From JALSHZ01 sp964614535 (GTDB lineage Bacteria; Pseudomonadota; Gammaproteobacteria; UWMA-0217), in the NCBI GenBank assembly GCA_964614535.1, contig CAZTOZ010000016.1, forward strand, positions 81,824-145,823: a DNA stretch of 64,000 nucleotides. The letters run 5' to 3'. The translations under genes were made by a program, and so were the position numbers. The notes under the pieces were generated by a model. It was not told the origin of the DNA, ran no database searches, and saw only the letters and a program-made list of their open reading frames with translations. Below are positions 45,061 to 54,700 of this stretch, in pieces (position 1 is the stretch's first letter; every line of letters begins with the position of its first letter).

Positions 45061-45078
45061 AACATCCACTCAACAGCT

Positions 45079-45123
45079 GGAAAAAAACAGAAAATGCCCC
45101 GACGAGTCATCGTTTCGGGGCAT
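45079..45123 (-). terminator. Intrinsic terminator after dedD
   Basis: On the minus strand the perfect 9-base arms ATGCCCCGA and TCGGGGCAT (45094-45102 and 45115-45123) with a 12-base loop are followed by TTTCTGTTTTTTT. It ends the truA/trp-accD-folC-dedD transcript and separates it from cvpA-purF. Confidence 0.9.
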
Positions 45124-45159
45124 CGGGGAAAACGCTCCATGAATCGGGGCCGGCAACGC

Positions 45160-45876
45160 TCAATGGTGGCTGACGATGATGCCCTCCAACCGCTGCTTGT
45201 CGATGAGCCGCTGCCGCAGATCGTCGGCCGCCTCGCGCGTTGGCCGCGGCCCGACCTTGACCCGGTAGATGGACTTGCCGCCGGCCCGGGTACCCTCGAC
45301 GAACGCCGGAAAGCCTCCCGCCTGCAGCTTGCGCGTCAACGATTCGGCATTGGCCTTCTGGCTGAAACTGCCCACCTGCACCACAAACCCGGCGGCACCG
45401 GCCGCCGGCTTCTTCGGCGTGTCGGCCGGCCGACGGGGCTCGGGCTTTCCGGCCTTTTTCGGCGCCGGCTTCTTCGGTTCCGGCCGGGCCACCGCCGCCG
45501 GCTCGGTCCGCGCCTGCCCGACCGGCTTGCTCGGGGCCGCCGGCGGCTCGACGGCCTGCGCCGGCGTGGGTGGCTCGGCCTCGGCCCGATCGGCCGGTGC
45601 CGCCTCGGCAGGCGGCTCATCGGTGGCGATCTCGATGGTCTGTACCGGCGGCTCCGGTGCCTGCGCGACCCGGCCGGGCGCGGCCTCCTGCCCGCGTTCG
45701 AGCCGGTTGGGAATATCGAACGTGGGCTTGGGCGGGATCTCGATCCGCATGCTCACCGGCGTCTCGTCCTTCTTGCCGTCGAACAGCATGGGCAGAAAGA
45801 TCACCGCCAGGGCGATCAGTACCGCGGCACCGACGAGTTTCTTCTGTAACGCCTTGTCTTGCATCGAATCAGTCAT
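45160..45876 (-). CDS. dedD: SPOR-domain protein DedD
   Basis: A 238-residue division-associated protein. A short cytoplasmic N-terminus (MTDSMQDKALQKK) precedes one membrane helix (LVGAAVLIALAVIFLPMLF, about residues 14-32). A long Pro/Ala/Glu-rich periplasmic linker follows, then a C-terminal SPOR domain (GFVVQVGSFSQKANAESL to GIIVSHH) that binds denuded septal peptidoglycan. The ATG at 45876 has AGGAA just upstream; a longer frame adds no family-like sequence. Position after folC is the conserved one. Confidence 0.9.
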   Translation of the reverse strand: MTDSMQDKALQKKLVGAAVLIALAVIFLPMLFDGKKDETPVSMRIEIPPKPTFDIPNRLERGQEAAPGRVAQAPEPPVQTIEIATDEPPAEAAPADRAEAEPPTPAQAVEPPAAPSKPVGQARTEPAAVARPEPKKPAPKKAGKPEPRRPADTPKKPAAGAAGFVVQVGSFSQKANAESLTRKLQAGGFPAFVEGTRAGGKSIYRVKVGPRPTREAADDLRQRLIDKQRLEGIIVSHH

Positions 45877-46005
45877 GTCATTCCTGTGGGAAGCATTGGT
45901 GGGTTGCGCATGCGGGTGGAATGCCTGTTCTCTCAGGGCGGCCAACCCGTGGCAAGCCGTTGACGACGGGACCACGCCCGGATCGAATGGGGCCGACAGA
46001 CGGCA

Positions 46006-47256
46006 TTATATGAACAATTCCCTCGCCTCCGCCACCGTGTGAAAAGAGCCGGTAACAATCAGCCGGTCGCCCACCCCCAGCCGGCGCCGGGCCAACGCCA
46101 CGCCGTCGGCGACGCTACCCCAACCGACCACCGTTCCCCCCTGCCCCTCCAGCGCTGCAGCCAGCGCCGACGCCGGCAGCGCCCGCTCGACAGCCGGCGC
46201 CGCGGCAAACCAGTCGGCGCCCAAGGGGGCAAGTGCCGCCACCACTCCCGGCAGGTCCTTGTCCGCCATCACGCCGAACAGGATCAGATCGCGTCCGGGC
46301 ACCGGCCGCGCCGCCAACATCGCGGCCAGCCGCGCCATGCCATGGGGGTTGTGGGTCACGTCCAGTACGACATCGAAACCGGCATCGATGCGCTCGAAGC
46401 GCCCCGCCAGCGTCACCGTCTTCAGCCCCGCCACCACCGCCTCGCGCGATGTCGGCAGCGGCGACACCGCCAACGCCGTCAGCACCGCCGCCGCATTGTC
46501 CAGCTGATGCTCACCGGCCAGCGCCGGGAACGGCAGATCCTCCAGCGTCATGGAGCCGAACCACCACCGCCAGCCACTGGCATCGGCACGACGGTCGAAA
46601 TCCCGGCCGGCGAGTCTGAGGTCGATATCCCGCTCGACGACGAACTCCAGCAACGTCCGCGGCGGCCGCCGCTCCCCACAGACCAGCGGGCGGCCGGGCC
46701 GGCCGATGGCCACCTTCTCCAGCGCAATCGCTGCACGCGTCTGACCGAGATAGTCGACGTGATCGATGCCGATGGAGGTCAACAGCGCAACATCGGCATC
46801 GATGATGTTGACGGCGTCGAGGCGCCCACCCAGGCCCACCTCCAGCAGCCAGACATCGACCCGCTCGCGGGCGAACAGCCACATCGCCGCCAGCGTGCCG
46901 AACTCGAAATAGCTGAGGGTCGTTTCACCTCGGGCGGCATCGACGGCGGCGAACGCGGCCATGATCGATGCGTCATCGGCATCGACGCCATCGATGCGGA
47001 TGCGCTCGTTGAAACGATGGAGATGGGGGGAGGTGTAGCAGCCGGTGGTGCGCCCGTCGGCCCGAAGAATGGCGTCGAGCATGGCGACGCTCGACCCCTT
47101 GCCGTTGGTACCGCCAACGGTGATGACCACGGCGTCGCCCGGTTGCAGCCCCATGCGCGCGGCAACCTCGCGAACCCGCTCCAGCCCAAGGTCGATCGCC
47201 CGCGGGTGCAGCCCCTCGAGCCACCGCAGCCAGTCGTCCAGGGCCGAAAAGCGCAT
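46006..47256 (-). CDS. folC: Dihydrofolate/folylpolyglutamate synthase FolC
   Basis: FolC adds glutamate to dihydropteroate and to folates. The 416-residue Mur-ligase-type protein has the P-loop VGGTNGKGSSVAML (about residues 48-61), YTSPHLHRFNERI, and the central ATPase motifs VWLLEVGLGGRLDA and DVTHNPHG. The ATG at 47256 gives the family start RFSALDDWLRWLEGLHP; an 80-residue upstream frame overlaps accD and is rejected. It follows accD by 13 bases. Confidence 0.95.
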   Translation of the reverse strand: MRFSALDDWLRWLEGLHPRAIDLGLERVREVAARMGLQPGDAVVITVGGTNGKGSSVAMLDAILRADGRTTGCYTSPHLHRFNERIRIDGVDADDASIMAAFAAVDAARGETTLSYFEFGTLAAMWLFARERVDVWLLEVGLGGRLDAVNIIDADVALLTSIGIDHVDYLGQTRAAIALEKVAIGRPGRPLVCGERRPPRTLLEFVVERDIDLRLAGRDFDRRADASGWRWWFGSMTLEDLPFPALAGEHQLDNAAAVLTALAVSPLPTSREAVVAGLKTVTLAGRFERIDAGFDVVLDVTHNPHGMARLAAMLAARPVPGRDLILFGVMADKDLPGVVAALAPLGADWFAAAPAVERALPASALAAALEGQGGTVVGWGSVADGVALARRRLGVGDRLIVTGSFHTVAEARELFI

Positions 47257-47269
47257 CGCCGTCGGGCGA

Positions 47270-48181
47270 TCAGACGACCGGCGGCGCCGCAGGCGGCGGC
47301 ACCGCCGCGTTGGTTCCGATCTGCGGCAACGGCAGATGGCGCAGCATGGCGATGATGGTCGCCAGCTCCTGGCGCATCTCGCGGCGATCGACAATGCGGT
47401 CGATGGCGCCGTGCTCCAGCAGGAATTCGGCACGCTGAAACCCCTCCGGCAGCTTTTCCCGCACCGTCTGCTCGATGACCCGGGGCCCGGCAAAGCCGAT
47501 CAGCGCCTTGGGCTCGGCGACATTGAGGTCGCCGAGCATCGCGAAGCTGGCGGAAACCCCGCCCATCGTCGGATCAGTGAGCACCGAGATGTACGGCAGC
47601 CCGGCCTTGCGCAGCCGCGCCAGCGCAGCGCTGGTCTTGGCCATCTGCATCAGCGAGAACAACGCCTCCTGCATCCGCGCGCCGCCGGAGGCGGAGAAGA
47701 TCACCAGCGGCAGATCGTCGTCGATACAACGGTCGATGGCGCGGACGATCTTCTCGCCGACCACCGCCCCCATCGACCCGCCCATGAAACCGAAGGTGAA
47801 CGCCCCCGCCACCAACTGGACGCCGTGTACCGCCCCCTTCATCGCGATGAAGGCATCCTTCTCACCGGTGGCCTTCTGCGCCGCGGCCAGACGATCCTTA
47901 TATTTCTTGCTGTCCTTGAACTTGAGCGCATCGACCGGCTCCACCTCGACCGCCAGCTCCTCGCGCCCCGCTTCGTCGAGAAAGGTCTCCAGCCGTCTGC
48001 GGCCGTCGATGCGCATGTGATATCCACATTTGGGGCAAACTTCCAGATTGCGCTCCAGCTCGGCGCGATAGAGCACCGCATCGCACGCCTTGCATTTGTG
48101 CCACAGCCCTTCGGGCACGGCGCGCTTCTCGGTGGATTGCGTCCTGATTCTGGACGGGACCAGTTTTTCGAACCAGCTCAT
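47270..48181 (-). CDS. accD: Acetyl-CoA carboxylase carboxyltransferase beta subunit AccD
   Basis: AccD transfers CO2 from biotin to acetyl-CoA together with AccA. The 303-residue protein has the N-terminal zinc ribbon with CKACDAVLY and CPKCGYHM (Cys pairs at about 31/34 and 50/53), and the crotonase-like core with VIFSASGGARMQEALFSLMQMAKTS (shown in part) and GGVSASFAMLGD. It overlaps trpA by 4 bases. Confidence 0.96.
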   Translation of the reverse strand: MSWFEKLVPSRIRTQSTEKRAVPEGLWHKCKACDAVLYRAELERNLEVCPKCGYHMRIDGRRRLETFLDEAGREELAVEVEPVDALKFKDSKKYKDRLAAAQKATGEKDAFIAMKGAVHGVQLVAGAFTFGFMGGSMGAVVGEKIVRAIDRCIDDDLPLVIFSASGGARMQEALFSLMQMAKTSAALARLRKAGLPYISVLTDPTMGGVSASFAMLGDLNVAEPKALIGFAGPRVIEQTVREKLPEGFQRAEFLLEHGAIDRIVDRREMRQELATIIAMLRHLPLPQIGTNAAVPPPAAPPVV

Positions 48182-48999
48182 CGTCGATCACCTGTTGTTT
48201 TGTCCATCGCCTCCCGCATTCCGGCCACGAGACCGCCAACCGCGTCGAAGATCGCCTGCCGGTCCCCCGCATGGTCGGCGATGCGCTGGACGATGGCACT
48301 GCCCACGACCACCGCATCGGCCACCTCGGCGATGGCGGCCGCAGAGTCGGCATCCTTGATGCCGAAACCGACACCGACCGGAATCCCGACATGGCGACGC
48401 ACCTGGGCGAGTTTCTCCGCCACCGACGCCACGTCGAGCGCCGCCGAACCGGTGACGCCCTTGAGAGAGACATAGTAAACGAAGCCGGAACTCACCCGGC
48501 CGATCCGCGCCAGACGCTCATCGGTACTGGTCGGCGCGGCGAGAAAGATCAGGTCGATACCGGCCTGCCGCAACGCCCGCAGCGGCACCTCGGCCTCCTC
48601 CGGTGGCATGTCCACGATGAGCACGCCATCGACCCCCGCGTCGCGGGCGGCGGCGGCAAACGTCTCATAGCCCATCACCTCCACCGGATTGAGGTAGCCC
48701 ATCAGAATCACCGGCGTCTCCTCGTCCTGCCGACGGAACTCGGCCACCATCGCCAGCACGTCGCGCAGACTCACATCGTGTTCCAGCGCCCGCTCGCAGG
48801 CCATCTGGATCACCGGACCTTCGGCCGCCGGGTCGGAGAACGGTACGCCCAGCTCGATCAGATCGGCGCCGGCGGCCACCAGATGGTGCATCAGCGGCAC
48901 GGTCAGCGCCGGCCCCTGGTCACCGGCGGTGAAGTAGGGTACCAGCGCCTTGCGCCCGCTGGCCGCCAGCTGCTCGAAACGGTCGGCGATACGGCTCAC
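48178..48999 (-). CDS. trpA: Tryptophan synthase alpha subunit TrpA
   Basis: TrpA cleaves indole-3-glycerol phosphate to indole and glyceraldehyde 3-phosphate and channels indole to TrpB. The 273-residue TIM barrel has the catalytic Glu in ADLIELGVPFSDPAAEGPVI and the Asp in DGVLIVDMPPEE. Phosphate is bound near VGFGIKDADS. It overlaps trpB and accD by 4 bases each. trpA-accD coupling is common in this group of bacteria. Confidence 0.97.
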   Translation of the reverse strand: MSRIADRFEQLAASGRKALVPYFTAGDQGPALTVPLMHHLVAAGADLIELGVPFSDPAAEGPVIQMACERALEHDVSLRDVLAMVAEFRRQDEETPVILMGYLNPVEVMGYETFAAAARDAGVDGVLIVDMPPEEAEVPLRALRQAGIDLIFLAAPTSTDERLARIGRVSSGFVYYVSLKGVTGSAALDVASVAEKLAQVRRHVGIPVGVGFGIKDADSAAAIAEVADAVVVGSAIVQRIADHAGDRQAIFDAVGGLVAGMREAMDKTTGDRR

Positions 49000-50222
49000 A
49001 GCGAGATGCCCTCCAGTCGCGCCACGGTATTGATGTCCTTGTCGCCCCGGCCGGAGAGATTCACCACCAGGATCTGCTCCTGATCCATCGTCGGCGCCAG
49101 CTTCATTGCATAGGCGAGTGCATGGCTGCTCTCCAGTGCCGGGATGATCCCCTCGGTGCGGATCAGGGTATGGAAACCCTCCATCGCCTCACTGTCGGTG
49201 ACCGCCACGTAGTGGGCACGGCCGGTGTCCTTTAGCCAGGCGTGCTCCGGCCCCACGCCAGGATAGTCGAGCCCGGCCGAGATCGAGTGGGTCGGAATGA
49301 TCTGGCCATTGGCGTCCTCCATCAGATAGGTCCGGTTGCCGTGCAGCACACCCGGCGTGCCGGCACACAACGGCGCCGCGTGCCGGCCGGTATCGAGCCC
49401 CTCGCCAGCGGCCTCGACGCCATAGAGCGCCACCGATTCGTCCCCCAAAAACGGGTGGAACAGACCAATGGCGTTGGAGCCACCACCGATGCAGGCCACC
49501 AGCGCGTCGGGCAACCGCCCGGTCATCTCCAGACACTGGCGCCGGGCCTCGCGACCGATGACGGCCTGAAAGTCGCGCACCATCTCCGGGTAGGGATGGG
49601 GGCCAGCCACCGTGCCGATGATATAGAAGGTGTCGTCGATATTGGTCACCCAATCGCGCATCGCCTCGTTGAGCGCATCCTTCAACGTCTTCGAGCCGGA
49701 CGTCACCGCCACCACCTCGGCGCCGAGCAGCTTCATCCGATAGACGTTGGGCGCCTGGCGCTCGATGTCCTCGGCCCCCATATAGACGACGCACTCCAGC
49801 CCCAGCCGCGCCGCCACCGTCGCCGAGGCGACACCGTGTTGTCCCGCCCCGGTCTCGGCGATGATCCGTCTCTTGCCCATGCGGCGGGCCAGCAGCGCCT
49901 GGCCGATGGTGTTGTTGATCTTGTGCGCGCCGGTGTGGTTGAGATCCTCGCGCTTCAGGTAGATACGCGCGCCACCAAGCGCCGCGCTGAGACGCTCGGC
50001 AAAATAGAGCGGGCTGGGACGACCGACATAGTGGGCGAGATCACGATCGAACTCCGCCTGAAAGTCGGGATCCTGCTTGAAGCGGGCGTAGGCGCGTTGC
50101 AGCTCCTCCACCGGCTCCATCAGCGTCTCGGCGATGAACTTGCCGCCATAGGGGCCGAAGTGGCCACGATCATCGGGCAACGCCGCCCAATCCTGTCGTG
50201 CTTCAGCGTTCGCAATCGACAC
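48996..50222 (-). CDS. trpB: Tryptophan synthase beta subunit TrpB
   Basis: TrpB condenses indole and serine to tryptophan with pyridoxal phosphate. The 408-residue protein carries the Schiff-base Lys in LNHTGAHKINNTIGQ (about residue 99), the phosphate-binding loop IGGGSNAIG, and AETGAGQHGVASA. It overlaps trpF by 20 bases and trpA by 4, so the trpFBA set is tightly coupled. Confidence 0.97.
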   Translation of the reverse strand: MSIANAEARQDWAALPDDRGHFGPYGGKFIAETLMEPVEELQRAYARFKQDPDFQAEFDRDLAHYVGRPSPLYFAERLSAALGGARIYLKREDLNHTGAHKINNTIGQALLARRMGKRRIIAETGAGQHGVASATVAARLGLECVVYMGAEDIERQAPNVYRMKLLGAEVVAVTSGSKTLKDALNEAMRDWVTNIDDTFYIIGTVAGPHPYPEMVRDFQAVIGREARRQCLEMTGRLPDALVACIGGGSNAIGLFHPFLGDESVALYGVEAAGEGLDTGRHAAPLCAGTPGVLHGNRTYLMEDANGQIIPTHSISAGLDYPGVGPEHAWLKDTGRAHYVAVTDSEAMEGFHTLIRTEGIIPALESSHALAYAMKLAPTMDQEQILVVNLSGRGDKDINTVARLEGISL

Positions 50223-50832
50223 GTTTCACCTCACTCATCAATCGTCGGATCTTGTCGGCATCCTTGATGCCAGGCGCGCGCTCGACACCGCTGGAGAGAT
50301 CCACCGCATAGGGCCGCACCGCCTCGATGGCGGCCGCGACGTTGTCCGGCGCCAGCCCGCCGGCCAGGATCAGCGGCAGACTGCTCTGGCGGGGAAAGCG
50401 CGACCAATCGAAGGTCTCCCCGGTGCCACCCGCCTCCCCAGCGCCATGGCTGTCGATCAGCAGGCCGGCGGCATCGTCGTACTCGGCCGCCACCGCATCG
50501 AAATCGTCGACACCCTCGACGCCCACCGCCTTCAGGTACGGCAGGCCGTAGCGACGGCAGTCATCGGCGGGCTCGCTGCCGTGGAACTGCAACAGCCCCA
50601 GCGGTACCGTTCGCAGCACCGCCTCCACCGCCGCTTGCGAGGGGTCCATGAACAGTCCGGTTACCGTCACGAAGGCGGCGACGCTGCGGGCGATCTCGGC
50701 CGCCCGTTCCGGTTCGACGCAGCGCGGACTGCGCGGCACGAACACCAGGCCAATGGCATCGACACCGGCGTCGACCGCCGCCCGCGCGTCCTCGATTCGG
50801 GTGATTCCGCAGATCTTGACTCGTGTTCTCAC
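50203..50832 (-). CDS. trpF: Phosphoribosylanthranilate isomerase TrpF
   Basis: TrpF performs the Amadori rearrangement of phosphoribosylanthranilate. The 209-residue TIM barrel begins with VKICGITRIEDA, whose Cys is the general base, has QFHGSEP in the middle, and ends with LAGGLAPDNV and DLSSGVERAPGIKD around the general acid Asp. It begins 60 bases after truA's stop and overlaps trpB by 20 bases. trpC, trpD, trpE and trpG are not in the window. Confidence 0.96.
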   Translation of the reverse strand: MRTRVKICGITRIEDARAAVDAGVDAIGLVFVPRSPRCVEPERAAEIARSVAAFVTVTGLFMDPSQAAVEAVLRTVPLGLLQFHGSEPADDCRRYGLPYLKAVGVEGVDDFDAVAAEYDDAAGLLIDSHGAGEAGGTGETFDWSRFPRQSSLPLILAGGLAPDNVAAAIEAVRPYAVDLSSGVERAPGIKDADKIRRLMSEVKRVDCER

Positions 50833-50892
50833 TGGCGCGGGCGCTGCGTCGGCTGGAAAGTTGTGAAGTCTATCAGATTCGCCACCACCTGC

Positions 50893-51675
50893 TCAGCCAT
50901 ACACCACGTCGGGACCGATGGCTTCGATACCGAAGCGCTCGGGATAGTCCACGGCGGTGAAATAGAGTCCGTGGGGCGGCGCGGTCACGCCGGCGGCACG
51001 GCGATCCCGACATTGCAGCAGCTCGGGCACCCACGAGACCGGCCGCTCGCCCCGCCCGATGGCCATCAGCACGCCGGCGATATTGCGCACCATGTGGTGC
51101 AGAAAGGCGGTGGCGCGGATATCGAGGTAGATGAACTCGCCACTGCGCACGACCGAAATCGCCTCCACCGTCTTGACCGGACTGCGAGCCTGGCAACCCG
51201 CCGCGCGGAAACTGCTGAAATCGTGCTCGCCGAGGAAGTGCCGCGCCGCCTCCGCCATCGGTGTCACGTCAAGTGGATGGTAGATCCAGGTCACCCGTCC
51301 GGCGAGAACCGCGCGGGGCGTCGGCCGATTGAGGATCACATAGCGGTAACTGCGCGCGCGGGCACTGAAGCGGGCATGGAAGTCGTCCGCCACCGGCCGC
51401 GCCCAACTTATCGAAACGTCGTCGGGCAGGCGGGTGTTGGCGCCGAGCAGCCAGGCACGCGCTGGCCGATCCGTCTCGAGATCGAAGTGCGCGACCTGAC
51501 AGACCGCGTGCACGCCGGTGTCGGTGCGTCCGGCGCAAAACAGCGTCACGGGATGGTTGGCAATCGAAGAGAGCGTGCTCTCCAACACCGCCTGCACCGA
51601 CGGCGCGTGGGACTGCCGCTGCCAACCGCAGTAGCGGCTGCCGTCGTATTCGATACCCAGTGCGATTCGAGTCAT
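50893..51675 (-). CDS. truA: tRNA pseudouridine(38-40) synthase TruA
   Basis: TruA modifies U38-40 in tRNA anticodon stems. The 260-residue protein has the catalytic aspartate in FCAGRTDTGVHAVCQV (about residue 53), the N-terminal GIEYDGSRYCGWQRQ, and FLHHMVRNIAGVLMAIG near the C-terminus. The ATG begins 12 bases after the T-run of the fimV terminator, so expression needs read-through or a promoter overlapping that terminator. Confidence 0.96.
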   Translation of the reverse strand: MTRIALGIEYDGSRYCGWQRQSHAPSVQAVLESTLSSIANHPVTLFCAGRTDTGVHAVCQVAHFDLETDRPARAWLLGANTRLPDDVSISWARPVADDFHARFSARARSYRYVILNRPTPRAVLAGRVTWIYHPLDVTPMAEAARHFLGEHDFSSFRAAGCQARSPVKTVEAISVVRSGEFIYLDIRATAFLHHMVRNIAGVLMAIGRGERPVSWVPELLQCRDRRAAGVTAPPHGLYFTAVDYPERFGIEAIGPDVVYG

Positions 51676-51686
51676 CTCGGCAAAAC

Positions 51687-51716
51687 AAAAAGGCCAGACT
51701 CTCGCCTGGCCTTTTT
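51687..51716 (-). terminator. Terminator after fimV
   Basis: Arms GGCCAG (51692-51697) and CTGGCC (51706-51711) enclose 8 bases, flanked by an A-run (51687-51691) and a T-run (51712-51716). It is symmetric and can work in both directions; only minus-strand genes flank it. It starts 22 bases after the fimV stop. Confidence 0.88.
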
Positions 51717-51737
51717 CGGTTCAGTGGACGGGACGAT

Positions 51738-54700
51738 CTACTTGAGCTGTTCGAGCAGCTTGCGCGCGATGCCCTGCTGCTCCTCGTCGCCATTGGCGAT
51801 GACCTCCTCCAGCGCCTCACGGGCGCCTTCGTCGTCCCCCATGTCGATATAGGCCTTGGCCAGATCGAGCTTGGTGCCGATCTCGTCGGCGCCCGTCGTC
51901 AGCGAATTGAAGTCGTCCTCCAGGTCGTCCAGCGACAGGTCGTCGGCCGCGCCCCCCATGGCCATCGTCAGCGTCTTGGTGTCCAGCTCCGCCACCGACT
52001 CGTCGGCCGGGCTGCTGGCATCGGCAAATCCCTCTTTCACCTCGTCCAGCGCCTCGTCCTTGATCTGGCTGAAGTCAGGGGCCGGCGTATGGATATTGGT
52101 GACGTCGGGCGACGCCTCCTCCAGCTCGTCGGCCGCCGCTTCGCGCAGCTCCTTCAGCGCCTCGCTCTCCTCCATCTGCAGCGACTTGCTGAGCTCATCG
52201 AGATCCGGCAACTGGGTGTCGTCCGGCGTCAGGTCGATCTCGTCGGCGTCGATGGTCATCGTATCCGAGACATTGGTTTCGGTCAGCGCATCGGGCCGGC
52301 GCGTGATCGCCGTCAGCGTCAGATCGCCGGTGTCGGCGTTGACGAACATCTCGTGGTCGGGGGCAATGTCCTTGCCCATGACCGCCACCCGCTGGAACAG
52401 CTTCTTGTCCGGGCCATCGGCCGGACCCTGCATCTTCTGTGCCGTGGCGACGAACGCCTCTTTGTCGCCCAGCGCATGGTAGGCTTCGGCCAGCTTGGCG
52501 ATGTAGTCGTTACGCTCCGGATGCGCCTCCACGGCCGGCTTGAGCAGATCGATCGCCTGGTCGTGCAGACCATAGGCGAGATAGACGTTGGCCTCCGAAA
52601 GCACCTCGTCCTCGCTCACCTCGGCCGCGGCGTCGTCCATGCCCACGAGCGTGCCGGGCTCCTCCACTTCCTCCTCCGCCGCGGCGGCGACCACCGCCTC
52701 CTCGGCCTCGGGCTGGATCAGCACCTCGTCGGCGGAGATCTCCGCCGTGCGGGCGAGATCATCTTCGGCCAGCGTCTCGACTTCGGCCTCCTCGGTAACG
52801 CTCTCGGCATCGTCGAGTATCGCTTCATCCGCATCGTCGATCACGACCGGCTCCTCCTCCTTGCGGCGGAAGATCAGCCAGGCCAGGCCCGACATCAGCA
52901 GCACGCCCGCACCAACACCGGCAAGCGCGCCCGGATTCTCCTTGATGCGGTCGATGAGGCCGGTGCTCTCGTCCGGCGTCTCGGTGGTGGCCGCCTCATC
53001 CTCTGCGACCGCCGCTGCCTCTGTCGTCGTCTCCTCCGGCTCGACAGCCGCCGTCGTCTCTTCCTGGGTCTCGGTGGAGACTTCGGTCGTCTCGACCTCG
53101 GGCTCGGCCGCCTTCTCCGATTCGGTCAGGCCGGCGCCACCAGCCACCTGCTCCGGCGGCTCGGTCGCCTCTTGCAGCAGGCCACCCGCAGCCGGCGGTT
53201 CGGCCTCGGCGGTTTCTTCGGCCGCCGTTTCCGGCGTCGCCTCCGCTGGCGCCTCGTCCGACTGCGCGGTTTCGCTCTCCTCGGGCTTGAACGCTTCGGG
53301 GCTCGGCGCCGGCTCGGATGCCCCCGCCACCTCCGACTGGAGGTCGGCGAGTTTTTCGTCCTTGAGCTCGATCAGCCGATCCTTGTCGGCAATCATCGAC
53401 TCCAACTCCGCGGCCCGCGACGCCAGCTCTTCGGTCTCGCGCGCCTTGGACTCCAGCTGCTCCTTGACCAACGCGGCGCTGGCCGCGCCACCGGCGCCCT
53501 CGGCCTCACCACCTCCGGCGCTGTCACCCTTGCCCTCCGGCGTCAGGATCTCCAGCTCGGGTTTTTCGGGCGTGCCCGGACCACCGGCGATCACTTCGGG
53601 GCCGGTCTCCTTGACCCGGGATTCGAGATCCCCGATGCTCGCAACCCCGCCCGCGGCGGGCGCGACCGGCTCGGGAGACGCCACCTGCGGCACGGCGGTT
53701 TTCGCCGCCTGCGACTTGAATTTCTGGAAGGCCCCGCCTTGGGAGGCGATCGCCGCCATGACGGCGGCCTTGGCCTCGGCACGGCTGATGCTCGCGGCCT
53801 CGTCGGCATCGGGTACCCGCAGAATGTACCCCGCCTTGATCCGGTTCATGTCGTTGTGGATGAAGGCCGCGGGATTGGCGCGTTGAATGGCCACCATCAT
53901 CTGATGGATGTTGGCGGCACTTCCCGCCCTCAACCGCTTGGCGATACTGTACAGCGTATCGCCACGCGCCACCTCGTAGGTGTCGCCCCCCACGGTGCCA
54001 CCACCGACGGGCGCATCGACAAAGGTCTCGGCCTCATCGGCCGGCTCGCCGACCTCGTAGGTTTCGATGTCAGCCTGGGTCGAATCGAAGGCGCCGCCGA
54101 CAAACGGTGGCAGCCAGTTTTCGGTGTCGGCCAGATCGGTGGTCGAAGCGACCGGCCCGGTTTCGACGGGCATCTCCTCGACCGGCAGAAACTCCGGCTC
54201 GGCAACCACTTCGGCCTCTTCCACCGGAAGGGTCTCCACCTCGCCTTCCACGGTGTAGGTCTCCAGGTCGGCCGGTGCGTCGCCAACGAACGGCGGCTGT
54301 CCCTGATCGACGCCAGCCTCGACCGGCGCCATCGGCTCGACCGGCAACGTGGCGACGGGCTCCTCGACGGCTGGCGCTTCGGAGTCGGCAACGAAGATCG
54401 GCACTTCGGCGATCTCCTCGGCCGGCGTGGCCGTTGTCGCCGCGGGGGCACCGCCGCCCAATACCGGCGGATCGAGCAGCACCGTGTATTCGCGCAGCAA
54501 CTTGCCCTTGGGCCATGAGACTTCGACGATGAAGTTGACGAAAGGCTCCTGGATCGGCCGATCCGACGAGACCTTGATGACCGGGACGCCGTTGACGACC
54601 GACGGCTTGAAACGGAGGTGATTGAGGACAGGACTGCGGGTGATACCCACCTGCTCGAAAACCGATTCCGGCGCCAGCCGGACCGTCACCTGGCCAATCT

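Noticed and set aside
51660..54518. A 952-codon open frame antisense to fimV
   Set aside because: Low-complexity Arg/Leu/Gly mirror of the acidic FimV repeats; the FimV frame has a signal peptide, LysM and conserved C-terminus.
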